Below are positions 1 through 7,919 of a stretch of 64,000 nt of DNA, one piece after another (within the stretch, counting starts at the first letter, position 1; every line of letters starts with the position of its first letter). Source of the DNA: Pedobacter heparinus DSM 2366 (GTDB lineage: Bacteria; Bacteroidota; Bacteroidia; Sphingobacteriales; Sphingobacteriaceae); the NCBI RefSeq assembly GCF_000023825.1, contig NC_013061.1, forward strand, positions 1,426,001 through 1,490,000, given 5' to 3'. A model generated the notes under the pieces. The model searched no databases. It saw only the letters and a list, made by a program, of their open reading frames with translations, and was not told the origin of the DNA. A program made the translations under genes and the position numbers.

Positions 1-1156
1 CCGGGTTGTTCAGCATTTCCCTTACTTTCATGATCCACTGATCCAGTCCGTTGTCGTTGCTCGACTCTTTATATTTCCAGTGCGCAGCAAAGCCTTTCTC
101 TGCAATTTCGTTCATGCGCTGCGTACGGATCTGTACTTCAACCCATTGCCCTTTAGGGCCCATTACTGTGGTATGTAACGATTCATATCCGTTTCCTTTG
201 GGCGATGATACCCAGTCGCGCAAACGGTCGGGATTGGGCCGGTAAAGGTCGGTCACAATCGAATAGGCTTTCCAGCAATCTGCTTTTTCATTTTCAGGCG
301 GGCTGTCCAGAATAATCCTGATGGCAAAAAGGTCATACACTTCCTCAAAAGGTATGTTTTTGCTTTTCATTTTGTTCCAGATGGAATGGATGGACTTTGG
401 CCGGCCATAGATATCAGCTGTCAGGCCCTGTTCTGCCAGGATCTCGTTGATCGGTTCCACAAATCTTTTGATGAACAGTGTCCGTTCTGCTTTTTTCTCG
501 TTCAGCTGAGTGGCAATGTACTTATAGGTATCCGGTTCCAGGTATTTCATGGAAAGGTCTTCCAGCTCAGACTTAATGGCGTACAATCCTAAACGGTGCG
601 CCAGTGGTGCATACAGGTAAATGGTTTCAGATGCAATTTTAAGCTGTTTTTGCCTCGGCATAAAATCCATGGTACGCATGTTGTGCAGCCGGTCGGCCAG
701 TTTAATCAGGATTACCCTTACATCATCTGCCAGGGTCAGCAACATTTTTCTAAAATTCTCTGCCTGCAAAGAGCTGTTATAGTCAAAAACACCCGAGATC
801 TTTGTCAGCCCATCAATAATTTTTGCTGTCTTTTTACCAAACTCCCGCTCAATGTCCTCCAGCGTAATGTCTGTATCTTCCACCACATCGTGCAATAGCG
901 CACATACTATGGACGTGGTGCCCAGCCCAATTTCTTCTGCTGCAATCTGGGCCACAGCAATTGGATGATAGATGTAAGGCTCCCCGGATTTTCTCCGCAT
1001 GTTTTTATGGCTCTCCAATGCCATGTCAAAAGCCTTCCTGATTTCCTTTTTATCCCCTCTTTGCATTGTTGGCTTACAAGCACGCAAAAGGGCACGGTAT
1101 CTTTTCAGTATCTCCTGCTTTTCTGCTTCTAAATCAATAACTAATGCATTCTTCAT
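1..1156 (-). CDS. Bifunctional (p)ppGpp synthetase/hydrolase (Rel/SpoT), 5' part, cut by window edge
   Basis: Long RelA/SpoT enzyme making and degrading the alarmone (p)ppGpp in the cytoplasm. Reading inward from ATG at 1156 gives 385 codons without a stop, so the gene continues past base 1. The HD hydrolase domain is intact: YIYHPIAVA (about 61-69), ALLHDVVEDT with His89-Asp90, and ADRLHNMRT (about 154-162). The synthetase domain follows with GRPKSIHSIWNKM, YDLFAIRII, PKGNGYESLHTTV and QIRTQRMNEIAEKGFAAHW. TGS and ACT domains would lie outside the window. Both active sites look complete, so it is probably bifunctional. The preceding gene start is not visible; upstream it is divergent from the DUF4294 gene. 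Confidence 0.96.
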   Translation of the reverse strand, partial: MKNALVIDLEAEKQEILKRYRALLRACKPTMQRGDKKEIRKAFDMALESHKNMRRKSGEPYIYHPIAVAQIAAEEIGLGTTSIVCALLHDVVEDTDITLEDIEREFGKKTAKIIDGLTKISGVFDYNSSLQAENFRKMLLTLADDVRVILIKLADRLHNMRTMDFMPRQKQLKIASETIYLYAPLAHRLGLYAIKSELEDLSMKYLEPDTYKYIATQLNEKKAERTLFIKRFVEPINEILAEQGLTADIYGRPKSIHSIWNKMKSKNIPFEEVYDLFAIRIILDSPPENEKADCWKAYSIVTDLYRPNPDRLRDWVSSPKGNGYESLHTTVMGPKGQWVEVQIRTQRMNEIAEKGFAAHWKYKESSNDNGLDQWIMKVREMLNNP

Positions 1157-1371
1157 TTATATTCCTTTGTTTTTCGTTAACAGTTGATCCCCTTAATATA
1201 ATGTTTTTCTATGGCATTGTGTAAAATAATCCATACAGCGGGGTTTTTAGGGGTACTACCCCATTGCTGTTGGTCAATTGTCATTTTGTATTATTTACGT
1301 AAAAATTATACCCGTTTATCGTTAAATGGGTATATTAGATCAGTAAAGGAACAAAAATATAAAATTAGCCC

Positions 1372-1379
1372 TAAATTTG
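1372..1379 (+). promoter_or_regulatory. -7 promoter element TAAATTTG for the DUF4294 gene
   Basis: Exact match to the Bacteroidota TAnnTTTG element, 16 nt before the ATG at 1395. It overlaps the upstream in-frame TTG at 1377, which argues that 1395 is the true start. Confidence 0.6.
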
Positions 1380-1394
1380 CCTGGGTATAAAATT

Positions 1395-2012
1395 ATGAAT
1401 TTTTATAGGCTGTTTATTCTTTCAATTGTCATTATTTCAGGTGCTTCCGCTAAAGCGCAGGTGAGCACTGTGCCTGTTAAAATGCCGGTATTGGGAAAGA
1501 ATGATACGATCAGGGTGGCCTCAACAAATGACAACGGAGAAATGATCCCCTGGATCCCGCTCAATGAAGTAGAAATCTTTGCCATGCGGCTCTTTAAATC
1601 GCCGGCAGACCGGGCTGCATTTAACAGGTTGCGTTATAATGTAATGAAGGTGATGCCTTATGCCTTATTTGCCAAAAGAAGATATGAGCAGCTGGAAAGG
1701 GACCTGGCACTGACAACGGAAAAAAAGGAACAGAAAAAACTGGTTAAGCAGTGTGATAAAGAGATCAAGGAAATGTTTAACAGGGAGATTAAGGAACTGA
1801 CAATTACCCAGGGACAAATTTTAACCAAACTTATAGACAGGGAGCTGGGCAGAACTACCTACGATATTATAAAAGAAACAAAAGGAGGGGTTACTGCGTT
1901 CCTGTACCAATCGGTTGCAAGGGTGGTAGGCCACAACCTGAAAAGCACATATAGCCCGCAGGAAGATAGGGACATCGAATCCATTATCGTTTCCTCTGGG
2001 TTTTATCAATAG
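1395..2012 (+). CDS. DUF4294 family exported protein
   Basis: 205-residue protein with an N-terminal signal peptide (hydrophobic FILSIVIISGASAKAQ, cleavage near residue 22), so probably periplasmic. The conserved part runs from LNEVEIFAMRLF through RYNVMKVMPYA to TYDIIKETKGG, which I recognise as DUF4294, a Bacteroidota family without known function. A long charged helical segment (about 85-140) separates the conserved ends. The in-frame TTG at 1377 lies inside the probable -7 element, so ATG 1395 is chosen. The peroxidase gene starts 5 nt after the stop, suggesting one transcript with the next two genes. Confidence 0.85.
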   Translation: MNFYRLFILSIVIISGASAKAQVSTVPVKMPVLGKNDTIRVASTNDNGEMIPWIPLNEVEIFAMRLFKSPADRAAFNRLRYNVMKVMPYALFAKRRYEQLERDLALTTEKKEQKKLVKQCDKEIKEMFNREIKELTITQGQILTKLIDRELGRTTYDIIKETKGGVTAFLYQSVARVVGHNLKSTYSPQEDRDIESIIVSSGFYQ

Positions 2013-2017
2013 AAACT

Positions 2018-2494
2018 ATGTCTGACCAATCTAAAAGCATACACCAGTTTAAGGTGAAACTTATTAATGGGGCTGAAAAGAACCTTTCTGCATATAAAAA
2101 CAAAGTGCTGCTGATTGTAAACATTGCTTCAGCCTGTGGTTTTGCTCCGCAGTTAAAGGATTTACAGGAACTCAGGGAACAATTTGGGACAGAACATTTC
2201 GAGGTACTGGCTTTTCCTTCTAACGATTTTGGCAGGCAGGAGCCTTTAGAGGGGGCAGCCATTGGTAATTTTTGTGAAGCAAATTATGGTGTACACTTTC
2301 CGGTTTTTGAAAAGATTATGGTCCGGGGTGAGCAGGCACACCCTCTGTTTAAATTTTTAACACAAACGGCTACGCCACGCTGGAACTTTCACAAATACCT
2401 TGTAAATAAGGAAGGCGAGGTGGTAGATTATTTTTTTCCCTTCACCAAGCCGCTTTCTTCCAAAGTGAAGAAAAAAATTCAACGCTTGCTTTAA
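2018..2494 (+). CDS. Glutathione peroxidase-family thiol peroxidase
   Basis: 158-residue cytoplasmic peroxidase of the GPx fold, reducing hydroperoxides. Catalytic residues are visible: peroxidatic Cys40 in VNIASACGF, Gln74 in FGRQEP, and Trp122-Asn123 in WNFHKYL. Cys86 in NFCEANYGVHFP sits where yeast Gpx3 carries its resolving cysteine, so it is probably thioredoxin-dependent rather than truly glutathione-dependent (inference from family). No selenocysteine TGA is present. It is 5 nt downstream of the DUF4294 gene and 15 nt before bshB1, a plausible oxidative-stress/thiol operon. Confidence 0.93.
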   Translation: MSDQSKSIHQFKVKLINGAEKNLSAYKNKVLLIVNIASACGFAPQLKDLQELREQFGTEHFEVLAFPSNDFGRQEPLEGAAIGNFCEANYGVHFPVFEKIMVRGEQAHPLFKFLTQTATPRWNFHKYLVNKEGEVVDYFFPFTKPLSSKVKKKIQRLL

Positions 2495-2509
2495 ATTAAA
2501 AAGAACTTT

Positions 2510-3226
2510 ATGAAGTTAGATCTATTGGTGCTCGCTGTCCATCCGGATGATGCTGAACTGGGCTGTTCAGGAACGATTGTAAAACACATTGCCATGGGCA
2601 AAAAAGCTGGGATAATTGATTTTACAAGGGGCGAACTGGGTACCAGGGGTACTGCCGAAACCCGTGACGAAGAAGCTGCGGATTCGGCGAAGATTATGGG
2701 CCTGCATGTACGTGAGAACCTGAGGTTCAGGGATGGTTTTTTTAAGAACGACGAGGCCCATCAGCTGGAAGTGATCAGAATGATCCGTAAGTACCAGCCC
2801 GAAATCGTGCTGACCAATGCACTGCATGACCGGCACCCGGATCATGGCCGGGCAGGGGATCTGGCCGAAGAGGCCTGTTTTTTATCGGGCCTGGCCAAAA
2901 TAAATACAGCACTGGATGGGGCTGCACAAGAGGCCTGGCGCCCGCGGCTAGTGTTGCAGTACATTCAGGACCGTTACATTAAACCGGATGTAATTGTAGA
3001 CATCACGCCTTATTTTGAAACCAAACTGGCTGCCATTAAAGCCTTCAAAACCCAGTTTTTCAATCCTGATCTCGACGGACCGGATACTTATATCTCCTCG
3101 CCGGAGTTTTTTGAGAGTGTAATTGGCCGTGCAAGGGAATTTGGCAAAACCGTTGGGGGTACTTATGGTGAAGGATTTACTTCACGTAAGCTTTTAGGGG
3201 TTGACAACCTGTTTAACCTGAGCTAG
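2510..3226 (+). CDS. bshB1: Bacillithiol biosynthesis deacetylase BshB1
   Basis: 238-residue zinc deacetylase of the PIG-L family that removes acetate from GlcNAc-malate in bacillithiol synthesis. The N-terminal zinc/catalytic motif AVHPDDAELG (His11, Asp13, Asp14) and second motif HDRHPDHGRAG (109-112) are intact, and GELGTRGTAETRDEEAADSA is the usual BshB1 block. Length fits the family. It follows a thiol peroxidase, in keeping with a low-molecular-weight-thiol and redox theme. The other bsh genes are not in the window. A generic PIG-L deacetylase is the alternative, but the BshB1 signature is strong. Confidence 0.93.
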   Translation: MKLDLLVLAVHPDDAELGCSGTIVKHIAMGKKAGIIDFTRGELGTRGTAETRDEEAADSAKIMGLHVRENLRFRDGFFKNDEAHQLEVIRMIRKYQPEIVLTNALHDRHPDHGRAGDLAEEACFLSGLAKINTALDGAAQEAWRPRLVLQYIQDRYIKPDVIVDITPYFETKLAAIKAFKTQFFNPDLDGPDTYISSPEFFESVIGRAREFGKTVGGTYGEGFTSRKLLGVDNLFNLS

Positions 3227-3293
3227 TTTTGGTAAAAATTGAGGCCGGGCCAACAAAAAGTGGTATATTCTGTTTTATTCTAAACAATTTACT

Positions 3294-4655
3294 ATGGCCA
3301 ATATTTTCTCTTCCTTAAAAAATGCTTATACTCTTTTTAAACATGTAGACTTCCGGAAGCTGGAAGCTTTATCTAAAAAAGTAGACCTCACCAAAATGAT
3401 TGATTCTGTTTCCAACCTGGATGAGACCCAGTTACAGGGGCTGATGAAAATGATGGGCGGCCAGGGTAAAAAAAGGGAACTGCCACCAATTGAGGGCGAT
3501 TTTTATCAACTCGGAGAGGAGGCCTTAAAAGATGAAGACCGGGCCCTGCAGCTAAAGGTAAGGGCGTTTTTAGAAAAGGAAGTAAAACCTGTAGTGAACA
3601 AATACTGGCTCAAAGCGGAATTCCCATTTGAGCTGATCCCTAAAATTGCTGAGTTGAACATTTGTGGTTTAACCTATCAGGGCTACGGCTGTCCGGGTAA
3701 ATCCAACCTGATGGAAGGCATGCTGGCCATGGAAATGGCCCGTGTGGATACCTCTATGTCTACCTTTTTTGGCGTACAAAGCGGACTGGCCATGGGCGCT
3801 ATCTATTTATTGGGTTCGGAAGCTCAGAAGCAGCAATGGTTACCGGATATGCAGCAGATGAAAATTATTGGGGCCTTTGGCTTAACAGAACCTGAAGTAG
3901 GCTCTGGTGTTGCAGGGGGCTTAACCACCACAGCCAAAAGGCAGGGAAATAAATGGCTGTTGAACGGACAAAAAAAATGGATAGGTAATGCCACGTTTTC
4001 AGACATTACCGTAATCTGGGCAAGAGATGTTGACGATAACCAGGTTAAGGGCTTCCTGGTAAGAAAAGGGAGCAAAGGCTTTGCAGTAGAAAAGATGCAG
4101 GACAAAATGGCTCTGCGTATTGTGCAAAACGGTCTGATTACCTTAACCAATTGTGAGGTAGATGAGGAAGACCGCCTGCAAAATGCAAATTCCTTTAAGG
4201 ATACAGCCAAAGTGTTAAAAATGACCAGGGCAGGAGTAGCCTGGCAGGCTGTGGGCTGTGCCAGGGGTGCTTATGAAAGTGCTTTAAATTATACGCGGAC
4301 CAGGAAACAGTTTGGCAAACCCATTGCCTCTTATCAACTGATCCAGAATCACCTGGTAGAAATGTTGTCTAACCTTACCGCTATGCAAACGCTGTGTTTC
4401 AGGCTCTCGCAACTGCAGGACCAGGGCCTGTTGACCGATGAACATGCCTCGCTGGCTAAAGTATTTTGTTCAATGCGCACAAGGGATGTAGTAAGCAGGG
4501 CCCGTGAAGTAATGGGTGGCAACGGTATTTTGCTGGAATACGATGTCGCCCGCTTTGTAGCCGATGCTGAAGCCATCTATTCCTATGAAGGTACGAAAGA
4601 GATCAATACCTTGATTGTGGGGCGGGCCATTACTGGCTTTTCCGCATTTGTATAA
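3294..4655 (+). CDS. Acyl-CoA dehydrogenase, ACX4/glutaryl-CoA dehydrogenase-like clade
   Basis: 453-residue FAD enzyme oxidising an acyl-CoA to the enoyl-CoA. An N-terminal helical extension of about 60 residues precedes the acyl-CoA dehydrogenase core: FGLTEPEVGSG, LNGQKKWIGNATFSD, RKQFGKPIASYQLIQ, MGGNGILLEY and YEGTKEINTLIVGRAITG, with Glu432 of YEGT as probable base. The overall pattern recalls glutaryl-CoA dehydrogenase and, more closely from memory, plant short-chain ACX4. The Arg that binds the glutaryl carboxylate in human GCDH appears to be Ser here (DTSMSTFFGVQS), so a neutral acyl substrate is more likely. It is convergent with the gene at 4659, 3 nt away. Confidence 0.9.
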   Translation: MANIFSSLKNAYTLFKHVDFRKLEALSKKVDLTKMIDSVSNLDETQLQGLMKMMGGQGKKRELPPIEGDFYQLGEEALKDEDRALQLKVRAFLEKEVKPVVNKYWLKAEFPFELIPKIAELNICGLTYQGYGCPGKSNLMEGMLAMEMARVDTSMSTFFGVQSGLAMGAIYLLGSEAQKQQWLPDMQQMKIIGAFGLTEPEVGSGVAGGLTTTAKRQGNKWLLNGQKKWIGNATFSDITVIWARDVDDNQVKGFLVRKGSKGFAVEKMQDKMALRIVQNGLITLTNCEVDEEDRLQNANSFKDTAKVLKMTRAGVAWQAVGCARGAYESALNYTRTRKQFGKPIASYQLIQNHLVEMLSNLTAMQTLCFRLSQLQDQGLLTDEHASLAKVFCSMRTRDVVSRAREVMGGNGILLEYDVARFVADAEAIYSYEGTKEINTLIVGRAITGFSAFV

Positions 4656-4658
4656 ATT

Positions 4659-5063
4659 TTATCTGAAAGGATTTTTTTCAATACTTGCATTGCCCATAGC
4701 TGTTTTCTCATACAGGGCAATGCAATAAGGATTAAATGCCGGGTCGAAGTTCGGCTTTCCCGGATATAGCTCATCCGGCACTGGATTTCCTGCTGCAAAG
4801 AAATAAACTTTGGTATTACCGCCCTTATGGTGAGGCATAAAGTTGCCATAGGCCTCAAGCTGGGCCGCCGCCGTATCTTTTACCGTAACGGTAAAAACAT
4901 GCTGTATCGGGCCGGTATTGTTCTCGTTCCGGTAATGGGCTACTTCTGTAAACCCACCTTTAAGGCTGCTGATGCCGGGTTGCATAAAGGTACCCCTGAT
5001 CATCCATACCACTAAAACTACAACCAATATCCCTAAAAAGGTGTTCAGTTTTTTATTACCCAT
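4659..5063 (-). CDS. Small single-pass membrane protein, unknown function
   Basis: 134-residue protein not recognised. One N-terminal membrane helix (about 8-22, FLGILVVVLVVWMI) anchors a soluble domain with HVFTVTVKDTAAAQLEAYG and VYFFAAGNPVPDELYPG, probably facing the periplasm. Its ATG overlaps the stop of the lysine aminotransferase gene (TAATG), so the two are very likely translated together. The tight coupling suggests a shared role or simple co-expression; nothing in the sequence reveals which. It ends 3 nt from the convergent acyl-CoA dehydrogenase gene, leaving no room for a separate terminator. Confidence 0.75.
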   Translation of the reverse strand: MGNKKLNTFLGILVVVLVVWMIRGTFMQPGISSLKGGFTEVAHYRNENNTGPIQHVFTVTVKDTAAAQLEAYGNFMPHHKGGNTKVYFFAAGNPVPDELYPGKPNFDPAFNPYCIALYEKTAMGNASIEKNPFR

Positions 5064-6394
5064 TATAAGGCAGGTAATATACGTTCCATCACTGCCATAC
5101 CTTCGTCAATGTGTTTTTTCTCTATACATAAGGCCGGCCTGAAACGTATGGTCTGGTTCCCGCAGCCTAAAAACATCACATTGTTTTCCATTCCTTTTTG
5201 TATGAAGGCATCACGCATGGCCTTACTGGCAAAATCGAAGGCACAAAGCAAACCTTTTCCGCGCACATTGCCCATTTTATCGTATTTAGCAGCAAGCTGT
5301 TCCAGCTGCTCCTGCAAGTAACGGCCAACTACAGCGGCATTGTTACATAAATTGTCTTCCGCTACAATCTGCAGGATCTGTGAAGAACGTACCATATCTA
5401 CCAGGTTACCACCCCAGGTAGAGTTAATGCGCGAAGGAACTTTAAAAACATTACCTTCCACCTGCTCCACCTTATGGCCAACCAGGATGCCACATACCTG
5501 CATCTTTTTGCCAAAGGCGATAATATCCGGACGTGCTTTTTCGCTGAAATGCTGGTGGCACCAGAATTTGCCGGTCAGGCCAACTCCGGTTTGTACCTCA
5601 TCATAGATCAGGAAGGCATCCTGCTCATCAGCAATACTTTTCAGACGTGCCAGAAACTCTTCCCGCAGGTGGTTGTCGCCCCCTTCAGATTGTACAGGTT
5701 CTACTATAATGGCGCAGATATCATCTTTATGTGTGGCAAAAGCCTGTTTAATCTGGGCAATTGAGGTCTCTTCAGTTTCGATGGCCAGTTTTAAGTTTTC
5801 AGCCTGTAAAGGAAATTTAACTGTGGGTACCGACACCCTTGGCCAGTCGAACTTGGCAAACCATTTGGTTTTATCGGGCAGGGTATTGGTCAGGCTCAAA
5901 GTATAACCGGTACGGCCATGAAAGGCTTTTTCAAAATGTAAAACCTTAAAGCCTTTTTCTTCTTTATAGCCTTTGGCAAAATTCTTTTGCACCTTCCAGT
6001 CCATCGCTACCTTAATGGCATTCTCAACAGCCAGTCCACCGCCGGCAATAAAAAAAGCATGGGGCAGGTATTCAGGAATACCATGTTTAGAAAATGTATC
6101 TACAAACTGTGCATACTGCTGCGTATATACATCAGAGTTGGAAGGGTTGGCCAGTGCTGCCTGCAAAAGGTTACTTTTGAAAGCTTCATCATTGATCATT
6201 TTAGGATGGTTGTAACCTAAAGGGACCGAAGCAAAGCAGGTAAAAAAATCGAGCAGCTTACGGTTATATTTGGAATCATAAATATAAGCCCCCTGACTTT
6301 TTTCCATGTCGTAAGTCAAATCAAAACCATCAGCCAGAATGTGTTTGCTTAGCGTTTCGTTTACCTTATCGGGAGCTACAGTGAGTTGATACAT
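5063..6394 (-). CDS. lat: L-lysine 6-aminotransferase (Lat)
   Basis: 443-residue PLP enzyme of class III aminotransferases that moves the epsilon-amino group of lysine to 2-oxoglutarate, giving 2-aminoadipate semialdehyde (cyclising to piperideine-6-carboxylate) and glutamate. Seen: FHGRTGYTLSLTN, VEPVQSEGGDNH, YDEVQTGVGLTGKFW (Asp265) and FGKKMQVCGILVG with PLP lysine 296 or 297. The FGKKxQVCG block and overall length are typical of Lat rather than of ornithine or GABA aminotransferases. Glutamate dehydrogenase lies just upstream on the same strand and could recycle the glutamate (inference). Confidence 0.92.
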   Translation of the reverse strand: MYQLTVAPDKVNETLSKHILADGFDLTYDMEKSQGAYIYDSKYNRKLLDFFTCFASVPLGYNHPKMINDEAFKSNLLQAALANPSNSDVYTQQYAQFVDTFSKHGIPEYLPHAFFIAGGGLAVENAIKVAMDWKVQKNFAKGYKEEKGFKVLHFEKAFHGRTGYTLSLTNTLPDKTKWFAKFDWPRVSVPTVKFPLQAENLKLAIETEETSIAQIKQAFATHKDDICAIIVEPVQSEGGDNHLREEFLARLKSIADEQDAFLIYDEVQTGVGLTGKFWCHQHFSEKARPDIIAFGKKMQVCGILVGHKVEQVEGNVFKVPSRINSTWGGNLVDMVRSSQILQIVAEDNLCNNAAVVGRYLQEQLEQLAAKYDKMGNVRGKGLLCAFDFASKAMRDAFIQKGMENNVMFLGCGNQTIRFRPALCIEKKHIDEGMAVMERILPAL

Positions 6395-6416
6395 AAATTC
6401 TGTTCTTGGTGTATTC

Positions 6417-6424
6417 CAAATGTA
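6417..6424 (-). promoter_or_regulatory. -7 promoter element TACATTTG for lat
   Basis: On the minus strand TACATTTG lies 23 nt before the lat ATG, predicting a leader of about 16 nt and a promoter separate from gdhA. Confidence 0.5.
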
Positions 6425-6463
6425 ACTAAAACCGCCAAATTAACAAATCCGGCCCATTTAGTT

Positions 6464-7804
6464 TTACACGATTCCCTGCGCAATCATTGCATCAGCTACT
6501 TTAACAAATCCGGCAATATTGGCCCCTTTGCCGTAATTGATATAGCCATCTGGTTCTTTGCCATATTTCACGCAGGCAAGATGGATCTGTTCAATGATCA
6601 GTTTTAGCTTGATGTCTATTTTTTCCCGTCCCCATGAATAGCGTAAAGAATTTTGGGACATTTCCAGTCCGGAAACCGCTACACCACCTGCATTTGCGGC
6701 CTTACCTGGCGCATATAATATCTTAGCCTTTTCAAATACGTGTATGGCTGCAGGTGTAGTTGGCATGTTTGCCCCTTCAGCTACACAAAAACAGCCATTT
6801 TCCGTTAGCAAAACGGCATCTGCCTCGTCCAGTTCATTCTGTGTAGCATTCGGAAATGCAATGTCACATTTTACGCTCCATGGTTTCTGGCCGGCAAAGA
6901 ATTCGCAGTTAAATTTATCTGCATATTCTTTAATGCGTCCCCTGCGGTTGTTTTTAAGGTCCATAATGAAAGCAAGCTTCTCCTTGTCAATTCCCGCCCG
7001 GTCATATATATAACCATCTGAATCTGAAATGGTAAGTACTTTGGCGCCAACTTCAATACATTTTTCTACCGTATACTGTGCAACATTTCCTGATCCCGAA
7101 ATGATGACATTTTTACCTTTCAGCGAATCGCCCCTAAGCTTCAGCATTTCTTCTACAAAATAAACTACGCCATAGCCGGTTGCTTCAGGTCTGATCAAAC
7201 TACCGCCCCATTCAGGTCCTTTGCCGGTTAACACTCCTGTAAACTCACCCCTGATGCGTTTATACTGCCCAAATAAATAGCCGATCTCTCTGGCACCTAC
7301 ACCAATATCTCCGGCCGGAACGTCCATGTCAGCGCCAACATATTTATACAGTTCGGTCATAAAGCTCTGGCAAAATTTCATGATCTCATGATCTGATTTT
7401 CCTTTCGGATCAAAATCAGCACCACCTTTTCCGCCACCCATTGGCAGTCCGGTCAAACTGTTTTTAAAAACCTGCTCAAATGCCAGAAACTTCAATACAC
7501 TCAGGTTTACCGAAGGATGAAAACGCAAGCCTCCTTTATACGGGCCTATGGCACTATTCATCTGTACCCTAAAACCACGGTTCACTTCTACCTCGCCTTT
7601 ATCATTCAACCAGGGCACCCTAAATATGATCACCCGTTCAGGTTCAGCAATGCGTTCTAAAATTTTATGGATCTTATATTTTTGATTTTCTTCACTAAAC
7701 GGAATAATTGATTCTGCTACCTCAAATACTGCCTGTAAAAATTCTGGTTCATGTGCATTCCTGAGTTCAAGTTTATCCATGAACTCCTTTATCAAATTAT
7801 TCAT
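6464..7804 (-). CDS. gdhA: NADP-specific glutamate dehydrogenase
   Basis: 446-residue hexameric-type glutamate dehydrogenase interconverting 2-oxoglutarate plus ammonia and glutamate. Substrate-binding blocks GPYKGGLRFHPSVN and PMGGGKGGADFDPKGKSD are present, followed by PAGDIGVGAREIGYLFGQYK and the nucleotide-binding GSGNVAQYTVEK. Length and motifs match the NADP-linked biosynthetic (GdhA) type. Cofactor choice is a family inference. The gene is separated from lat by about 70 nt that contain a lat promoter candidate, so the two need not share a transcript. Upstream, 7805-7877 is AT-rich promoter sequence. Confidence 0.95.
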   Translation of the reverse strand: MNNLIKEFMDKLELRNAHEPEFLQAVFEVAESIIPFSEENQKYKIHKILERIAEPERVIIFRVPWLNDKGEVEVNRGFRVQMNSAIGPYKGGLRFHPSVNLSVLKFLAFEQVFKNSLTGLPMGGGKGGADFDPKGKSDHEIMKFCQSFMTELYKYVGADMDVPAGDIGVGAREIGYLFGQYKRIRGEFTGVLTGKGPEWGGSLIRPEATGYGVVYFVEEMLKLRGDSLKGKNVIISGSGNVAQYTVEKCIEVGAKVLTISDSDGYIYDRAGIDKEKLAFIMDLKNNRRGRIKEYADKFNCEFFAGQKPWSVKCDIAFPNATQNELDEADAVLLTENGCFCVAEGANMPTTPAAIHVFEKAKILYAPGKAANAGGVAVSGLEMSQNSLRYSWGREKIDIKLKLIIEQIHLACVKYGKEPDGYINYGKGANIAGFVKVADAMIAQGIV

Positions 7805-7877
7805 TGCTCGTTTAAATTTTTAGGTTTTTTTTATTGTTTGTCGGCTAAAAATAGTTTTTTTTAAAAAATAATAGTGT

Positions 7878-7904
7878 AAAAAAGAGATTTTTATAATTAA
7901 TCTC
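7878..7904 (-). terminator. Intrinsic terminator of the ECF sigma operon
   Basis: On the minus strand GAGATT pairs with AATCTC around a 9-nt loop and is followed by six T. It lies 16 nt downstream of the sigma gene stop. The stem is only 6 bp and AT-rich. Confidence 0.5.
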
Positions 7905-7919
7905 ATCGTTGATCATTTT

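Noticed and set aside
3294..7804. A complete lysine degradation cluster (Lat, glutaryl-CoA dehydrogenase, GDH)
   Set aside because: The acyl-CoA dehydrogenase lacks the glutaryl-binding Arg, lies on the opposite strand, and the semialdehyde dehydrogenase and 2-oxoadipate steps are absent.
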